Below the pieces are notes generated by a model. That model was not told the origin of the DNA and did no database searches. It worked only from the letters and a program-made list of their open reading frames with translations. The translations under genes were made by a program, and so were the position numbers. From Chloroflexota bacterium (GTDB lineage Bacteria; Chloroflexota; UBA6077; JACCZL01): 59,968 nucleotides of DNA. The stretch is taken from NCBI GenBank assembly GCA_030447245.1, contig JAUJPG010000003.1, forward strand, positions 141,987-201,954, read 5' to 3'. Position 1 is the stretch's first letter, and the number at the start of each line of letters is the position of its first letter. Positions 44,325-53,577 of this stretch are shown in pieces.

Positions 44325-45242
44325 CTAACCCTCCTTGGGCGCGGCCTTGCCGAGCCCCGCGGCGGCGGCCCGCTCCTTGTAGATCTTGGCCCGGTCGGCG
44401 GCGCTCAGCCCAGCCATGTCGTCGGTGCGGGCGAGCGGCCCGCTCCCGCCACCTCCCGCGGCGGCGCTGGCCGTGGATGCCGCCGGTCGAGCCGCGGCCG
44501 GCTCGGGCGTTCCGTCGCCACCACCAGACGCGTCGGCCACCTCGTCGACGGCCCCTGGCGCCTTGGTCGTCGCGCCAGTCGCACCGCCCGGGCGCCGCGG
44601 GCCGGAGGCCGCGCCGGCCGCCTTGGCCGGATCGCCAGCCGTCGCGCCGACCGGCTGGCGGTCGCCGGGCGCCGGCGCGGCGCCAGCTCTCGTGGCACCT
44701 GCCGCCGGTGGAGCGGCGCCGGCTCCTGCCCTGGCCCCACCCGCGGCCGCGCCGCCGGCCTTCGCCTGGCCAGCCAGCCCGCGCTTGACGCCCTGGATGT
44801 ACTCCATCGCGCTATCGACCTCCGGCGTGCCGGCAATCCGCAGCTCGTGCATGTTGAAGACCAGCGATTGCTCGCGGTCATAGGTCCCGAATTCGAAGTC
44901 GGGTGCCATCACGATCGCGCGGAACGGACATGCCTCGACGCACAGCGCGCACTCGATGCAGCCTCCCATGTCCAGGTCAAAGCGGTCCAGCACCTTGCCC
45001 TTGACCGGGCTCGGGTGCTGCTCGATCTTGATCACGTCAACCGGGCAGGCCAGCGCGCACGCCCCGCAGGCGGTGCAGCGAAGGTCACCGGAGTCCAGAT
45101 CGTAGATCAGCCGCGGCCGACCGCGCGTCCACGGCGGCAGCTCGATCCGCTGCTCCGGGTACTGGACGGTCACGACGTTATTCAAGGAAAAGAAATGCTT
45201 GAGCGTCGTGAACATGCCCTGGGCAACGCCAAGTCCAAACAT
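44325..45242 (-). CDS. nuoI: NADH-quinone oxidoreductase subunit I with long disordered C-terminal extension
   Basis: 305 residues. Two 4Fe-4S clusters: Cys56, 59, 62 and 66 (RCTACGACALACPVDV) and Cys95, 98, 101 and 105 (GCIECALCVEACPFRA). They carry electrons to the quinone site. The family normally ends near residue 160. Here about 145 further residues of Ala, Gly, Pro and Thr follow (GGAAAGGARAGAGAAPPA and similar), ending in a short helix (SAADRAKIYKERAAAAGLGK). The extension stays in frame to the stop two bases from nuoJ. The role of the tail is unknown. Confidence 0.93.
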   Translation of the reverse strand: MFGLGVAQGMFTTLKHFFSLNNVVTVQYPEQRIELPPWTRGRPRLIYDLDSGDLRCTACGACALACPVDVIKIEQHPSPVKGKVLDRFDLDMGGCIECALCVEACPFRAIVMAPDFEFGTYDREQSLVFNMHELRIAGTPEVDSAMEYIQGVKRGLAGQAKAGGAAAGGARAGAGAAPPAAGATRAGAAPAPGDRQPVGATAGDPAKAAGAASGPRRPGGATGATTKAPGAVDEVADASGGGDGTPEPAAARPAASTASAAAGGGGSGPLARTDDMAGLSAADRAKIYKERAAAAGLGKAAPKEG

Positions 45243-45246
45243 CGAT

Positions 45247-46320
45247 CTACCTCACCAATCCGCGCGCAATCCCAAGGACAATGCCAGTCGCGGCGACGTT
45301 GATCAGGGCGATGGGCAGCATCCGCTTCCACGCGAAGTGCATCAACTGATCGTAGCGCAGCCGCGGGAGCGTCGCGCGGATCCAGATGAACACGAAGATC
45401 ATGACGTACATCTTCACCAGGAACCAGATGAAGTGCGGAATCGTCAAGAAGTCGAGCCCGAAGGGCGCGGCCCATCCTCCGAGGAATAGGATCGTGGCCA
45501 TCCCCGAGATCGCGAACATGTTGGCGTACTCGGCCAGGAAAAACAGCGCAAAGCGCATCCCGCTGTACTCGGTGTGGAAGCCGGCAACTAGCTCGGACTC
45601 TGCCTCGATCAGGTCGAACGGCGTTCGATTCGACTCGGCCAGGCCGGCGACGATGAACAAGGCGAACGCCAACTGCCCGATGATCGGGAAGAAGATAAAC
45701 CAGACGCTGTTCTGCTGCGCCAGGACGATCTCGCTGAGCTGCATCGACCCGGCCAGCATGACCGGCACCAGCGCGCCGAGGATGGCCGGAATCTCGTAGC
45801 TCATGAGCTGCGCGGCCGAGCGCATCCCCCCCAGAAGGGCGTACTTGTTGTACGACCCCCAGCCGGCCATGATGAACCCGAGGACTGGCAGCCCGCCCAT
45901 CGCGATCACGTACAGCACGCCGACGTTCAGGTCGGTCGGCGCCAGCCCGGCTCCCCATGGGATCGTCGCCCAGATCATGAGCGAGGCGCCAACCACCAGG
46001 ATCGGCGCGGTGATGAACAGCACCCGGTCGGCGCGCGCCGGGATGATGTCCTCTTTCGCCAACAGCTTCACCACGTCGGCGATCGGCTGGAGCAGGCCGA
46101 ACGGCCCAACGCGGTTCGGGCCAATCCGGTCCTGCATCTTGGCCAGGATCCGTCGCTCCAGGAAGACCGCGGTCATGACCAGCAGCGGCACGATCGCGAC
46201 GACGATGCTGACCGCTAGCAAGGAGAGGATGACGTCGGCCAGCCAGGTCGGCAGGATCTGAAGCAGGAAGCCGTGGAGGAGGCCGCCGAGGGCGCCAATC
46301 GGGTTGCGGAGCACGTCCAT
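45247..46320 (-). CDS. nuoH: NADH-quinone oxidoreductase subunit H
   Basis: 357 residues, eight or nine helices. Signature loops ERRILAKMQDRIGPNRVGPF, LLAKEDIIPARADRVLF and EAESELVAGFHTEYSGM line the quinone channel. NuoH joins the peripheral and membrane arms. Intact, four bases from nuoI. Confidence 0.96.
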   Translation of the reverse strand: MDVLRNPIGALGGLLHGFLLQILPTWLADVILSLLAVSIVVAIVPLLVMTAVFLERRILAKMQDRIGPNRVGPFGLLQPIADVVKLLAKEDIIPARADRVLFITAPILVVGASLMIWATIPWGAGLAPTDLNVGVLYVIAMGGLPVLGFIMAGWGSYNKYALLGGMRSAAQLMSYEIPAILGALVPVMLAGSMQLSEIVLAQQNSVWFIFFPIIGQLAFALFIVAGLAESNRTPFDLIEAESELVAGFHTEYSGMRFALFFLAEYANMFAISGMATILFLGGWAAPFGLDFLTIPHFIWFLVKMYVMIFVFIWIRATLPRLRYDQLMHFAWKRMLPIALINVAATGIVLGIARGLVR

Positions 46321-46409
46321 GCGCTACCGGCTTCCTGAAAGGTAGTTCAGCAGCGGGCCGCAAGACGCGTCATCCTGATCGAAGCGACCGATGACCCGGG
46401 CAGGATGCC

Positions 46410-47564
46410 TCATCGATCGACTTCGCCCATCACGATGTCGAAGCTGCCCAGGATCACGACTGCGTCGGCCACCTTGTGACCGATCGTCAGCTCGCCGAGG
46501 ACGTTCAGGTTGATAAAGCTGGGCGCCCGCACCTTGAAGCGATACGGCGAGGTCGAGCCGTCGCTGATCAAGTAGAAGCCCAGCTCGCCCTTCGGCCCCT
46601 CGAGCCGCGCGTAGGCCTCACCCTTGGGCGGGCGCACGATCTTCGGCATCTTGCCGCGGATGTCGCCCTCCGGCAGGTCAGCCAGCACCTGGCGGACGAT
46701 CTCGACGCTCTCCCGCATCTCGGCGATCCTGACCATGTAGCGGTCATACGCGTCGCCGCCGAAGCGGACCGGGACCTCCCAGTCGAAGCGATCGTAGATG
46801 CCGTACGGCTCGGCACGCCGGACGTCGTACGGGATGCCGCTGGCGCGGGCGATCGGGCCGGTCACGCTGTACGCCTTGGCCAGCTCCGGTGGCAACAGCC
46901 CGATCCCCTTGGTGCGACCCTGGAAAATCTCGTTGTTGGTCAGCAGCGACTCGTACTCGTCGATCTTGCGCGGCATCTTGTCGATGAACCGCCGCGCGTG
47001 CTCGACAAACTCTGGCTGGAGATCACGGGCGACGCCGCCGAAGCGGATGTAGCTGGGGTTCATCCGCACGCCGGCGCACAGCATGAAGAGATCTAAGATC
47101 TCCTCGCGCTCGCGGAAGGCGTAGACCAGTGGGGTGAACCAGGTTCCGGCGTCGGCGCCGAACGTCCCGATGGCGACCTGGTGGCTGGCGATCCGACCCA
47201 GCTCGCTGACGATCACTCGGATGTACTCGGCCCGCTCCGGCACTTCGAGGCCGGCCAGCTTCTCGACGGCCAGCGCGTAGGCCCAGTTGTTGGTCATTGG
47301 CGCGAGGTAGTCCATCCGGTCGGTCAACGTGACCGCCTGGACGTAGGTGCGGGCCTCGCCAAGCTTCTCGGTCGAGCGGTGCAGGTAACCCATCACCGGG
47401 CGGACCCCGACGACCGTCTCGCCCTCGAGCTGCAGGATGAGGCGGAACACCCCGTGCGTGCTGGGGTGCTGCGGCCCCATGTTGAGGGTCATTTCATCGG
47501 CGAGCTCGGGATTCTCGACGATCTCGATGCCGGCGCCTTCAAACACGACGGAACCCTTCCTCAC
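46410..47564 (-). CDS. nuoD: NADH-quinone oxidoreductase subunit D
   Basis: 384 residues. [20 protein letters not shown] at the start contains the quinone-site His pair. [40 protein letters not shown] and the C-terminal [20 protein letters not shown] then [12 protein letters not shown] are classic. It is a separate protein, not fused to NuoC. Its start overlaps the end of nuoC by 26 bases. Confidence 0.96.
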   Translation of the reverse strand: MRKGSVVFEGAGIEIVENPELADEMTLNMGPQHPSTHGVFRLILQLEGETVVGVRPVMGYLHRSTEKLGEARTYVQAVTLTDRMDYLAPMTNNWAYALAVEKLAGLEVPERAEYIRVIVSELGRIASHQVAIGTFGADAGTWFTPLVYAFREREEILDLFMLCAGVRMNPSYIRFGGVARDLQPEFVEHARRFIDKMPRKIDEYESLLTNNEIFQGRTKGIGLLPPELAKAYSVTGPIARASGIPYDVRRAEPYGIYDRFDWEVPVRFGGDAYDRYMVRIAEMRESVEIVRQVLADLPEGDIRGKMPKIVRPPKGEAYARLEGPKGELGFYLISDGSTSPYRFKVRAPSFINLNVLGELTIGHKVADAVVILGSFDIVMGEVDR

Positions 47565-48726
47565 CGCCTGGCGGGGCCTGCTGGCCCTCTGCGCCGTGGC
47601 GGAGGTGGCGCACGAGGACGTACTCGTAGTCGAACGTCCAATCTTTGCGGAGCGGGTGTCCCGGGAAGCGCTCCTCGGTCAGGATGCGGCGGAGGTCCGG
47701 GTGACCGACGAACTTGATGCCCATCAGGTCGTACAGCTCCCGCTCCTGGTAGTCGGCGCCCGGCCAGATCGACGTGAGCGACGGGCAGAGCGGGTTCGGC
47801 TCCGGCGGCAGATCGACGCGCAGGACGATGCAGCCCGGGTGGGCCACGTAGTCGTAGCTGTACAGGTGGTAGAGCATCTCGACACGCTCACGCCAATCGA
47901 CGCCGGTGACAGCCGAGAGATAGTCGTAGCCCAACTGCTTGCAGCGCGCGGCGACGGCCGGCAGGTGGCCCGCGGCGATCTTCGCCTCGACGTAGCCGTG
48001 CCGACGCTCCCAGCTCAGTTCCGGTGCGATCTCCTTCAGCGCCGCCAGCTCCTCTGGCTCCGGCTCTGGCGGCTTGGCCGGTGTCACGGGCTTGGCCGGC
48101 GCCGCGGTCCTGGACGCTGCCGCGCGCTGCGCGGCCGGGGGGCCTGGAGCGCGCGCGGCAGTCGTTTGCGTCGGCGAGCTTGCCGGCTCGGCTGGCGTCG
48201 TCTCACCGGACGCGTCCGCCGGCGAGACGGTCGGGGTGCCGGTCCCGCTTGGATTGCGGTCTGTGGGTGCGCTGGCCGAGCCACCCACGCTCTGGGTGGG
48301 CGCTGCGCGCGGGGCCTGGGGCGCTGGAACCGGCGTCGGGGTCTCCGGGCCGCCCTCGGTTCGGGTGACCGGTCCGGGGTGGCTCTGGCTAATCTGAGCA
48401 GTGGGGCCGCTCTCGACGGCCTGGGCGGTCTCGTCGTCAGTGTCGGTGCCGGCCGCGCCCAGGGCGAGCTCTTCGGCATGCGCCGCGCGTTCGCCGCCGG
48501 CCGTCGACTTGTCAGAGTCGGATAGCCGTGCCCTGGCGATCTCCGAGAGATCGGTGCCGAGGTCGTCTTTGGACGCCTGGGGGCCGCGATCCGCTGGCGG
48601 CGCGCTCTCCGCCTCGGTTGCTCCGGCCGAGCTCTGGGGTGCCGCCGCGCCCTGCGGCACAGCCGCGGCGGGAGGTACCGCGTCCCGGGGCGGCTGCGAA
48701 GATCCTGCCTTGCGCTCGTCTTCCAT
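47539..48726 (-). CDS. nuoC: NADH-quinone oxidoreductase subunit C with a 225-residue disordered N-terminal extension
   Basis: 395 residues. The normal NuoC domain is residues 226-395: [40 protein letters not shown] and the hallmark [24 protein letters not shown]. Before it come about 225 residues dominated by Ala, Pro, Thr, Ser and Gly ([20 protein letters not shown] and similar) without hydrophobic core. The ATG at 48726 has AGGAGCGAG upstream, and no start lies close to the folded domain, so the extension is probably translated. NuoC is on the peripheral arm. Confidence 0.92.
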   Translation of the reverse strand: MEDERKAGSSQPPRDAVPPAAAVPQGAAAPQSSAGATEAESAPPADRGPQASKDDLGTDLSEIARARLSDSDKSTAGGERAAHAEELALGAAGTDTDDETAQAVESGPTAQISQSHPGPVTRTEGGPETPTPVPAPQAPRAAPTQSVGGSASAPTDRNPSGTGTPTVSPADASGETTPAEPASSPTQTTAARAPGPPAAQRAAASRTAAPAKPVTPAKPPEPEPEELAALKEIAPELSWERRHGYVEAKIAAGHLPAVAARCKQLGYDYLSAVTGVDWRERVEMLYHLYSYDYVAHPGCIVLRVDLPPEPNPLCPSLTSIWPGADYQERELYDLMGIKFVGHPDLRRILTEERFPGHPLRKDWTFDYEYVLVRHLRHGAEGQQAPPGGEEGFRRV

Positions 48727-48755
48727 GCGCGCTTCCTACTCGCTCCTGGCTTTCG

Positions 48756-48947
48756 CTACTCGTCGACCGGCGCCGGACTGTTCTCGGGGCTCCGCAGCTC
48801 GCCGCTCGGCGCCGCGCCGGTCGGGATATCCACGTCGTCGGGCGGCGTCGCTCCGGGCGTGGTGCCGGGTCCGGGAGGCCGAGGCGCCTGCGCGGGCGGC
48901 TCAGCCTGCCCAGGAGCCTCGCCAAGGCGCTCGTCTCGGTCTGCCAT
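48756..48947 (-). CDS. Small Pro/Ala-rich acidic protein inside the nuo operon
   Basis: 63 residues: MADRDERLGEAPGQAEPPAQ, then PRPPGPGTTPGATPPDDVD and a tail GELRSPENSPAPVDE. No cysteines and no hydrophobic core. It starts 8 bases after nuoB and ends 29 bases before nuoC. Its composition matches the NuoC extension, so it could be a shed fragment of that extension or an accessory peptide. No known family. Confidence 0.5.
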   Translation of the reverse strand: MADRDERLGEAPGQAEPPAQAPRPPGPGTTPGATPPDDVDIPTGAAPSGELRSPENSPAPVDE

Positions 48948-48955
48948 CGGGTGGC

Positions 48956-49576
48956 CTACGCCTTGCTCGTCGACGGCAGCTTGCCGGCCGCCTGGAGCTT
49001 GATCTTCTCCTGGAGCTGCATGATCCCGTGGAGCAGCGCGTCCGGCCGCGGCGGGCAGCCGGGCACGTAGACGTCGACCGGCAGGAAGTTGTCAATCCCC
49101 GGCACGGTGCTGTAGCTACCCTGGTAGGGGCCGCCGGCGATGACGCAGGTACCCATCGCGATCACGTACTTCGGCTCGGCCATCTGGTCGTACAAGCGGC
49201 GGACGGCCGGCGCCATCTTGGTGGTGACAGTACCGGAGACGATCATCACGTCCGCCTGGCGCGGCGAGGGGCGGAACACCTCGGCGCCGAAGCGGGAGAT
49301 ATCCCATCGGGCCGTGCCGACGGCCATCATCTCGATCGCGCAGCAGGCCAGGCCAAAGGTCAGCGGCCACAGCGCCGAGCGGCGCGCCCAGCCGACCAGC
49401 GAGTCGAACGACGTGACCATCGCATGCCCCTGCAGCTCAGTGGGGACATCGACGCGCGAGTCCAGGACCTGCTCGGCCGGCCGCGGCGCATCGAACTCGA
49501 GGGCGGTCTGGTCGTTCGGATTGCCGAGCGTCAGCTCCTTCTTGTCTGGCGGGGCCTTATCAGGCGCTACGGTCAT
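48956..49576 (-). CDS. nuoB: NADH-quinone oxidoreductase subunit B
   Basis: 206 residues. Cluster N2 ligands: tandem Cys in [20 protein letters not shown], a third in [16 protein letters not shown] and a fourth in [38 protein letters not shown] is also diagnostic. It passes electrons to quinone together with NuoD. An N-terminal stretch of about 55 residues precedes the core. Confidence 0.96.
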   Translation of the reverse strand: MTVAPDKAPPDKKELTLGNPNDQTALEFDAPRPAEQVLDSRVDVPTELQGHAMVTSFDSLVGWARRSALWPLTFGLACCAIEMMAVGTARWDISRFGAEVFRPSPRQADVMIVSGTVTTKMAPAVRRLYDQMAEPKYVIAMGTCVIAGGPYQGSYSTVPGIDNFLPVDVYVPGCPPRPDALLHGIMQLQEKIKLQAAGKLPSTSKA

Positions 49577-49674
49577 GCTCTCCCTCCATCAGCACCGCGG
49601 CTCACACACGCTGCGTGGCGCGCGCGAGCGCGCGCTCGATCCCTGTGCTCCAAGGGCCCCGGGGGTCTTTGGCC

Positions 49675-50031
49675 TCACTCCCACTCCAGCGCTCGCTTCT
49701 TCCAGGCGTACGCGAAAGCGACGAGCAGGAAGGCTATGAAGATCCCCATCTCGATCAAGCCGAACAGGCCGAGCTGATCGAGCGCGACGGCCCAGGGAAA
49801 CAGGTAGATCGCCTCGACGTCGAAGATGACGAAGATCAAGGCGTACAGGTAGTAGCGCGTGCGGAACTGGATGTGGGTCGGGCCGATCGTCTCCATCCCA
49901 CTCTCGTAGGGTTGGAGCTTGACCCGGTCCGGCTTCTTCGGGGCGATCAGCGACCCGAGCACCAGCGGGAGTATCGGGAAGATGGCCGCGACGACGACGA
50001 AGATCGCGACGGGTCCGAACGACTCCAACAT
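49675..50031 (-). CDS. nuoA: NADH-quinone oxidoreductase subunit A
   Basis: 118 residues, three helices. KPDRVKLQPYESGMETIGPT and VIFDVEAIYLFPWAVALDQL are the family signatures. First gene of the nuo operon. A possible -10 box lies 130 bases upstream. Confidence 0.95.
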   Translation of the reverse strand: MLESFGPVAIFVVVAAIFPILPLVLGSLIAPKKPDRVKLQPYESGMETIGPTHIQFRTRYYLYALIFVIFDVEAIYLFPWAVALDQLGLFGLIEMGIFIAFLLVAFAYAWKKRALEWE

Positions 50032-50159
50032 GCGAGGGCTCCCGGTCTCGGCGGATGGGGGTCTGCGCGGGATGGGCGAGCGAGGGGGTCCGCGCCTGCC
50101 TCAGCCATGTCGGCGTGGAGATCGCGGCCGGAGCGGAGGTGAGCGAAGGCTCGCTCCCG

Positions 50160-50165
50160 AGTATA
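50160..50165 (-). promoter_or_regulatory. Possible -10 box for the nuo operon
   Basis: Reads TATACT on the minus strand, giving a leader of about 120 bases to nuoA. The -35 (GCATTG at a 17-base spacing) is weak. The surrounding 50032-50529 spacer shows no other supported gene. Confidence 0.35.
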
Positions 50166-50529
50166 TCACGCCACCAGCGGCCCAATGCGCCCGCGCGACG
50201 ACCAGACCGGTGGGCGGGCCCCAGGCGATGCGGAGCATCGCGCCGCGCCGCTACGCCGAGGACCGGGCCGTCTTCTCCATGCCGCTCCACGTCGAAACGC
50301 TGCTCGAGCAGGTCGAGCGGCTCACACAGGCCGACCACACCGATCGGTCGGCTCGGAGATCCGCGCCCACGATGCTCTGCCGTCCCTCGAGCCAACGCTT
50401 GCGCGGAGCGCGTCGGCAATGTGACACCCGGACTGTCGTCTACGTGACAGACCGCCAGGCTCGGGTGGTATATGGTGGAAGCGTGAAGGGTACTCGGCGA
50501 GAGCGCCGAGCAGCCCAAGGAGGCACACC

Positions 50530-50643
50530 ATGAGCTGGTTGCTGTACATGGACGACGACAACGAGGACGTCGAGATCACCGATACGCTGGAGACCGCCGA
50601 GGAGGGGGTAAACATCCCTGACGATGAGGCCTCGTACGAGTAG
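50530..50643 (+). CDS. 37-residue acidic small protein with a consensus ribosome site
   Basis: AAGGAGG at 50517-50523 sits six bases before ATG 50530. The product begins MSWLLYMDDDNEDVEITDTL and ends in NIPDDEASYE, with roughly a third of residues Asp or Glu. The hydrophobic start (WLLY) followed by an acidic tail suggests a small partner peptide rather than a membrane protein. A possible -35/-10 (GTGACA at 50444, TATATG at 50469, 19 apart) lies upstream. It is too short for ordinary gene callers and has no recognised family. Confidence 0.6.
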   Translation: MSWLLYMDDDNEDVEITDTLETAEEGVNIPDDEASYE

Positions 50644-50726
50644 CCTCGTTCGTGTCGCTCTGCTCGCGTGACCGACGCTGGCACGGCGACGACGCCCGCA
50701 TACCACCGCGGTGGTAGGATGCGCCA

Positions 50727-51444
50727 ATGCACCTTCCGACCGGCGCCGAGCGTCGGAGCTACTACAACGCGATGTTCGCACGCATCACCCACCGCTAAGA
50801 CCTGAAGAACTCTAATAATAAGGTCGGTCTCGACCGCTCCTCGCGAGACGCGGCAGCTGCGCGCGGCGGCCCCGCCGCCGGATGGGCGGGGGCTCGACGT
50901 CGGCACCGGCACCGGCAAGCTCGCCCTACGACTGGCCGAGGCGATGCCGTCTGGCAACGTCGTCGGCGCGGACTTCACTCCAGCGATGCTGCAGGCTGGC
51001 CGGCCGAGGCTACATCGCCGGCCCGAGGGCCTGCGCGTCGCGTTCGTGGCCGCCGACGCATTGAGCCTGCCCTTCCCTGACGCTGCTTTCGACTGCGTGG
51101 TGAGTGCCTTCACCGTCCGCAATCTGGCCGACGTCGGGCAGGGATTCCGTGAGCAGGTGCGGGTGACCAGACCCGGCGGGCGCGTGGTCTGCCTGGAGCT
51201 GACGACGCCGACCGACCCGCTATTCGCACGCCTCTTCGAGGCCTACTTCCGCGGACTGGTTCCGTGGATAGGCGGACTGGTTGCGGGCGATACCGGAGCG
51301 TACACCTACCTGCCGGAGTCGGTCGCCGCGTTCCTACGGCCGCGCCTGCTCGCGCAGGCGATGCAGGCGGCTGGCCTGGGCCGCGTCCGCTACCGTCGGC
51401 TCGGGCTGGGAACGGTGGCGCTGCACGTCGGCGAGCGAGAGTAA
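50727..51444 (+). pseudogene. UbiE/MenG-type quinone methyltransferase with damaged 5' end
   Basis: ATG 50727 reads MHLPTGAERRSYYNAMFARI then THR and TAA at codon 24. The family has HRYDLMNR there, so a Tyr codon became TAA and the next twenty codons (50795-50850) are scrambled. The rest is intact: GLDVGTGTGKLALRLAEAM (SAM loop), ADFTPAMLQAG, DALSLPFPDAAFDCVVSAFT, VRNLADV and RVTRPGGRVVCLELTTPT. UbiE/MenG methylates demethylmenaquinone or the ubiquinone precursor. It fits next to nuo as a menaquinone gene. A downstream start is possible, but it would remove the SAM loop. Confidence 0.82.
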
Positions 51445-51468
51445 CAGACCTACCCCCAGCCCGCGGGG

Positions 51469-52473
51469 TTAGACTGGCGTCAGGCTATCCCGGAAGATCG
51501 GCAGGTGCTCCAGGGCGCGGCCGGCGCCGATGGCGACGCAGGACATCGGCTCGTCGGCCACGTTGGCCGGAACCCCGGTCGCTTTGGAGAGCAGGCGATC
51601 GAGGTTGCGCAGCAGCGCGCCGCCGCCGGTCATGATCATCCCGCGGTCGGCCACGTCGGCGGACAGCTCCGGCGGTGTCTGCTCGAGAACCGACTTGATG
51701 TTGGTGACGATCGCCCCAACGGCGTCGCCAATGGCGTCGGTGACCTCGTGCGACGTGATCGTCCGGGTCTTGGGCAGGCCATCGATCTGATCTCGGCCAC
51801 GGATTTCGACGCGGACGTCCTCGCGCAGCGGCAACGCACTGCCGATCTTGCGCTTGATCTCCTCCGCGGTCGTCTCGCCGATGATCAGGTTGTATTTGCG
51901 GCGGACGTAGGTCTGAATCGTCTCGTCGATCTTGTTGCCGCCGACGCGGATCGAGCTGGAGACGACGATGTCGTTCAGGGCGATAACGGCTGCCTCGGTC
52001 GTGCCGCCACCCATGTCGACGATCATGTTGCCGGTCGGGCTGTCGATCGGGACGTTCGCGCCGATCGCCGCGGCCAACGGCTCGGCGATCAGGTGCGCCT
52101 CTTTGGCTCCGGCCTGGAGCGTCGCGTCCAGGACTGCCCGGCTTTCGACGTTGGTCACGCCGGCCGGGATGCAGATCATGACGACTGGGCGGAAGAGGTT
52201 GAAGCGGCCGCACACTTTGCGGATGAAGTAGCGCAGCATCGCCTCGGTGATCATGTAGTCGGCGATCACGCCGTCGCGCATCGGGCGGGCGACCTTGATG
52301 CGGGCGGGGGTGCGACCGAGCATCTGGCGCGCCTGCTGGCCGACGGCGACGACCTTGTTATCGCCGTCGGAGTAGGCGACGACCGACGGCTCGTTCAGGA
52401 CGATGCCGCGGCCTTTGACGTACACCAGCACGTTCGCCGTGCCGAGGTCGATGCCGATGTACTTGCCGAACAT
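51469..52473 (-). CDS. mreB: Rod-shape-determining actin-like protein MreB
   Basis: 334 residues, complete. Actin-fold motifs: phosphate 1 [38 protein letters not shown], phosphate 2 [20 protein letters not shown] and adenosine [20 protein letters not shown]. MreB filaments guide lateral wall synthesis under the membrane. mreC and mreD are not adjacent. It lies downstream of atpC on the same strand, separated by an inverted repeat. Confidence 0.95.
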   Translation of the reverse strand: MFGKYIGIDLGTANVLVYVKGRGIVLNEPSVVAYSDGDNKVVAVGQQARQMLGRTPARIKVARPMRDGVIADYMITEAMLRYFIRKVCGRFNLFRPVVMICIPAGVTNVESRAVLDATLQAGAKEAHLIAEPLAAAIGANVPIDSPTGNMIVDMGGGTTEAAVIALNDIVVSSSIRVGGNKIDETIQTYVRRKYNLIIGETTAEEIKRKIGSALPLREDVRVEIRGRDQIDGLPKTRTITSHEVTDAIGDAVGAIVTNIKSVLEQTPPELSADVADRGMIMTGGGALLRNLDRLLSKATGVPANVADEPMSCVAIGAGRALEHLPIFRDSLTPV

Positions 52474-52496
52474 AGACGAGAAGTCAGGAGCCAGAA

Positions 52497-52542
52497 GTCA
52501 GCCAGCAGGAGGCCGGAGTGACCGCGTCGCCTGCTGATTGAC
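52497..52542. repeat. Inverted repeat between atpC and mreB
   Basis: GTCA-GC-CAGCAGG (52497-52509) and CCTGCTG-AT-TGAC (52530-52542) can pair with a two-base internal bulge around a 20-base loop. Flanking bases repeat the AGTCAG/CTGACT theme. It may be a terminator for atpC or a processing hairpin; there is no T-run. Confidence 0.4.
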
Positions 52543-52548
52543 TGCTGA

Positions 52549-52983
52549 CTACTGTCTGCTCTCTCTTCCGCGGCGTCGGCGGACGACGGTCAGACGGGCC
52601 AGCGAGACGTCGAGTGCGTAGCGCGCGGCCTGAACCTGCGCCGGGCTGCCGCCGCGCGAGGCGTCGCGAAGGGCGGCCTCGGCGCGCTTGCGAGCCTCCT
52701 CGGCGCGGGCGGCGTCGATCTCGTCTTCGCGCTCGGCCGCGTCGGCCAGGATCAGGACGCGGTCGGCGTTGACCTGCAAGAAGCCGCCACCGACGGACAT
52801 CGCGGTCTCGCCGCCATCTTTCTTGATGCGGATCGCCCCCGGACGGAGCGTGGTCAGTAGCGGGGCATGGCGCGGCAGGATCCCGACGACGCCCTCGGCG
52901 CCAGGCGCGACGACCATGTCGACGTCCTTCTCGGCCAGGAGCTGGCGCTCGGCGGTGACGATTTCCACGGAAAGTTTGGCCAT
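52549..52983 (-). CDS. atpC: ATP synthase F1 subunit epsilon
   Basis: 144 residues. The beta-sandwich has KLSVEIVTAERQLLAEKDVD, VVAPGAEGVVGILPRHAPLL, TTLRPGAIRIKK and VGGGFLQVNADRVLILADAA. A C-terminal helical hairpin of Ala/Arg/Glu follows, with a longer basic tail (RRRRGRESRQ). Epsilon couples rotation and inhibits ATP hydrolysis. No other ATP synthase gene is in the window; atpD normally sits directly upstream. Confidence 0.93.
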   Translation of the reverse strand: MAKLSVEIVTAERQLLAEKDVDMVVAPGAEGVVGILPRHAPLLTTLRPGAIRIKKDGGETAMSVGGGFLQVNADRVLILADAAEREDEIDAARAEEARKRAEAALRDASRGGSPAQVQAARYALDVSLARLTVVRRRRGRESRQ

Positions 52984-53283
52984 ACGATTCCCCTGCGAGA
53001 ATGACCGGCGCTGCCGCGCGGGCGCGGCGCATTACTCCGGACAGCGGATGACACAGAGATGGGAACGGGTGGCACGCGCGATGGCCACTGGCCAACGCGG
53101 GACGGTGTTCAGAGGATACGTGGGCCGAATGGAAGGGCGCAAGGCGCGGACTCGCTGCATCTGGCAGCTCTCCATCACCCTGACAGTATGAAGCTTCTCT
53201 GTCACGCTTTACAGCCGATGCCGGTGTCGCAACGAGCCGGCACTCTCGGATCTTCCGCGGCCGTAGAAGCGGCTGAAGGGCTG

Positions 53284-53292
53284 TGCTAAGAT
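53284..53292 (+). promoter_or_regulatory. Extended -10 promoter, leaderless
   Basis: TGCTAAGAT: TG plus one base plus TAAGAT (53287-53292). It ends eight bases before ATG 53301, so the transcript would begin at about the start codon. No ribosome site is present. Confidence 0.5.
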
Positions 53293-53300
53293 CCCGCGAC

Positions 53301-53567
53301 ATGCCGCTGCCCGAGCCGAGCATTCCAGATAATCCCAACTGGCACCGCCATCGGGGCTGGTGTCCGCTGTATCGCGAGCGGTGGTCCCGCGGCGAAGAGT
53401 CGGACGGCCAGGGCGGCCGCCTGATCTACCAGATTATTTGCCTGCAGAACACTCCGCCCGGCACCGAAGAGGAGCAATCGTGGTGCATGAAGGCGCGAAC
53501 CACCTGCTGGCGCGCTCGAGCGCAAGGTCGATCCAGGAAGCGCTCGGAGGAAGCCGCGCCGGCGTGA
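53301..53567 (+). CDS. Small four-cysteine protein
   Basis: 88 residues from ATG 53301. The first 70 are ordered-looking: PDNPNWHRHRGWCPLYRERW, GGRLIYQIICLQNTPPGTEE and EQSWCMKARTTCWR, with Cys21, 47, 62 and 69, suggesting a zinc or disulfide site. The basic tail may be read-through. I believe similar proteins occur in Chloroflexota, but no function is known. The extended -10 supports this start over the upstream in-frame one. Confidence 0.65.
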   Translation: MPLPEPSIPDNPNWHRHRGWCPLYRERWSRGEESDGQGGRLIYQIICLQNTPPGTEEEQSWCMKARTTCWRARAQGRSRKRSEEAAPA

Positions 53568-53577
53568 GGCTTGGCCG

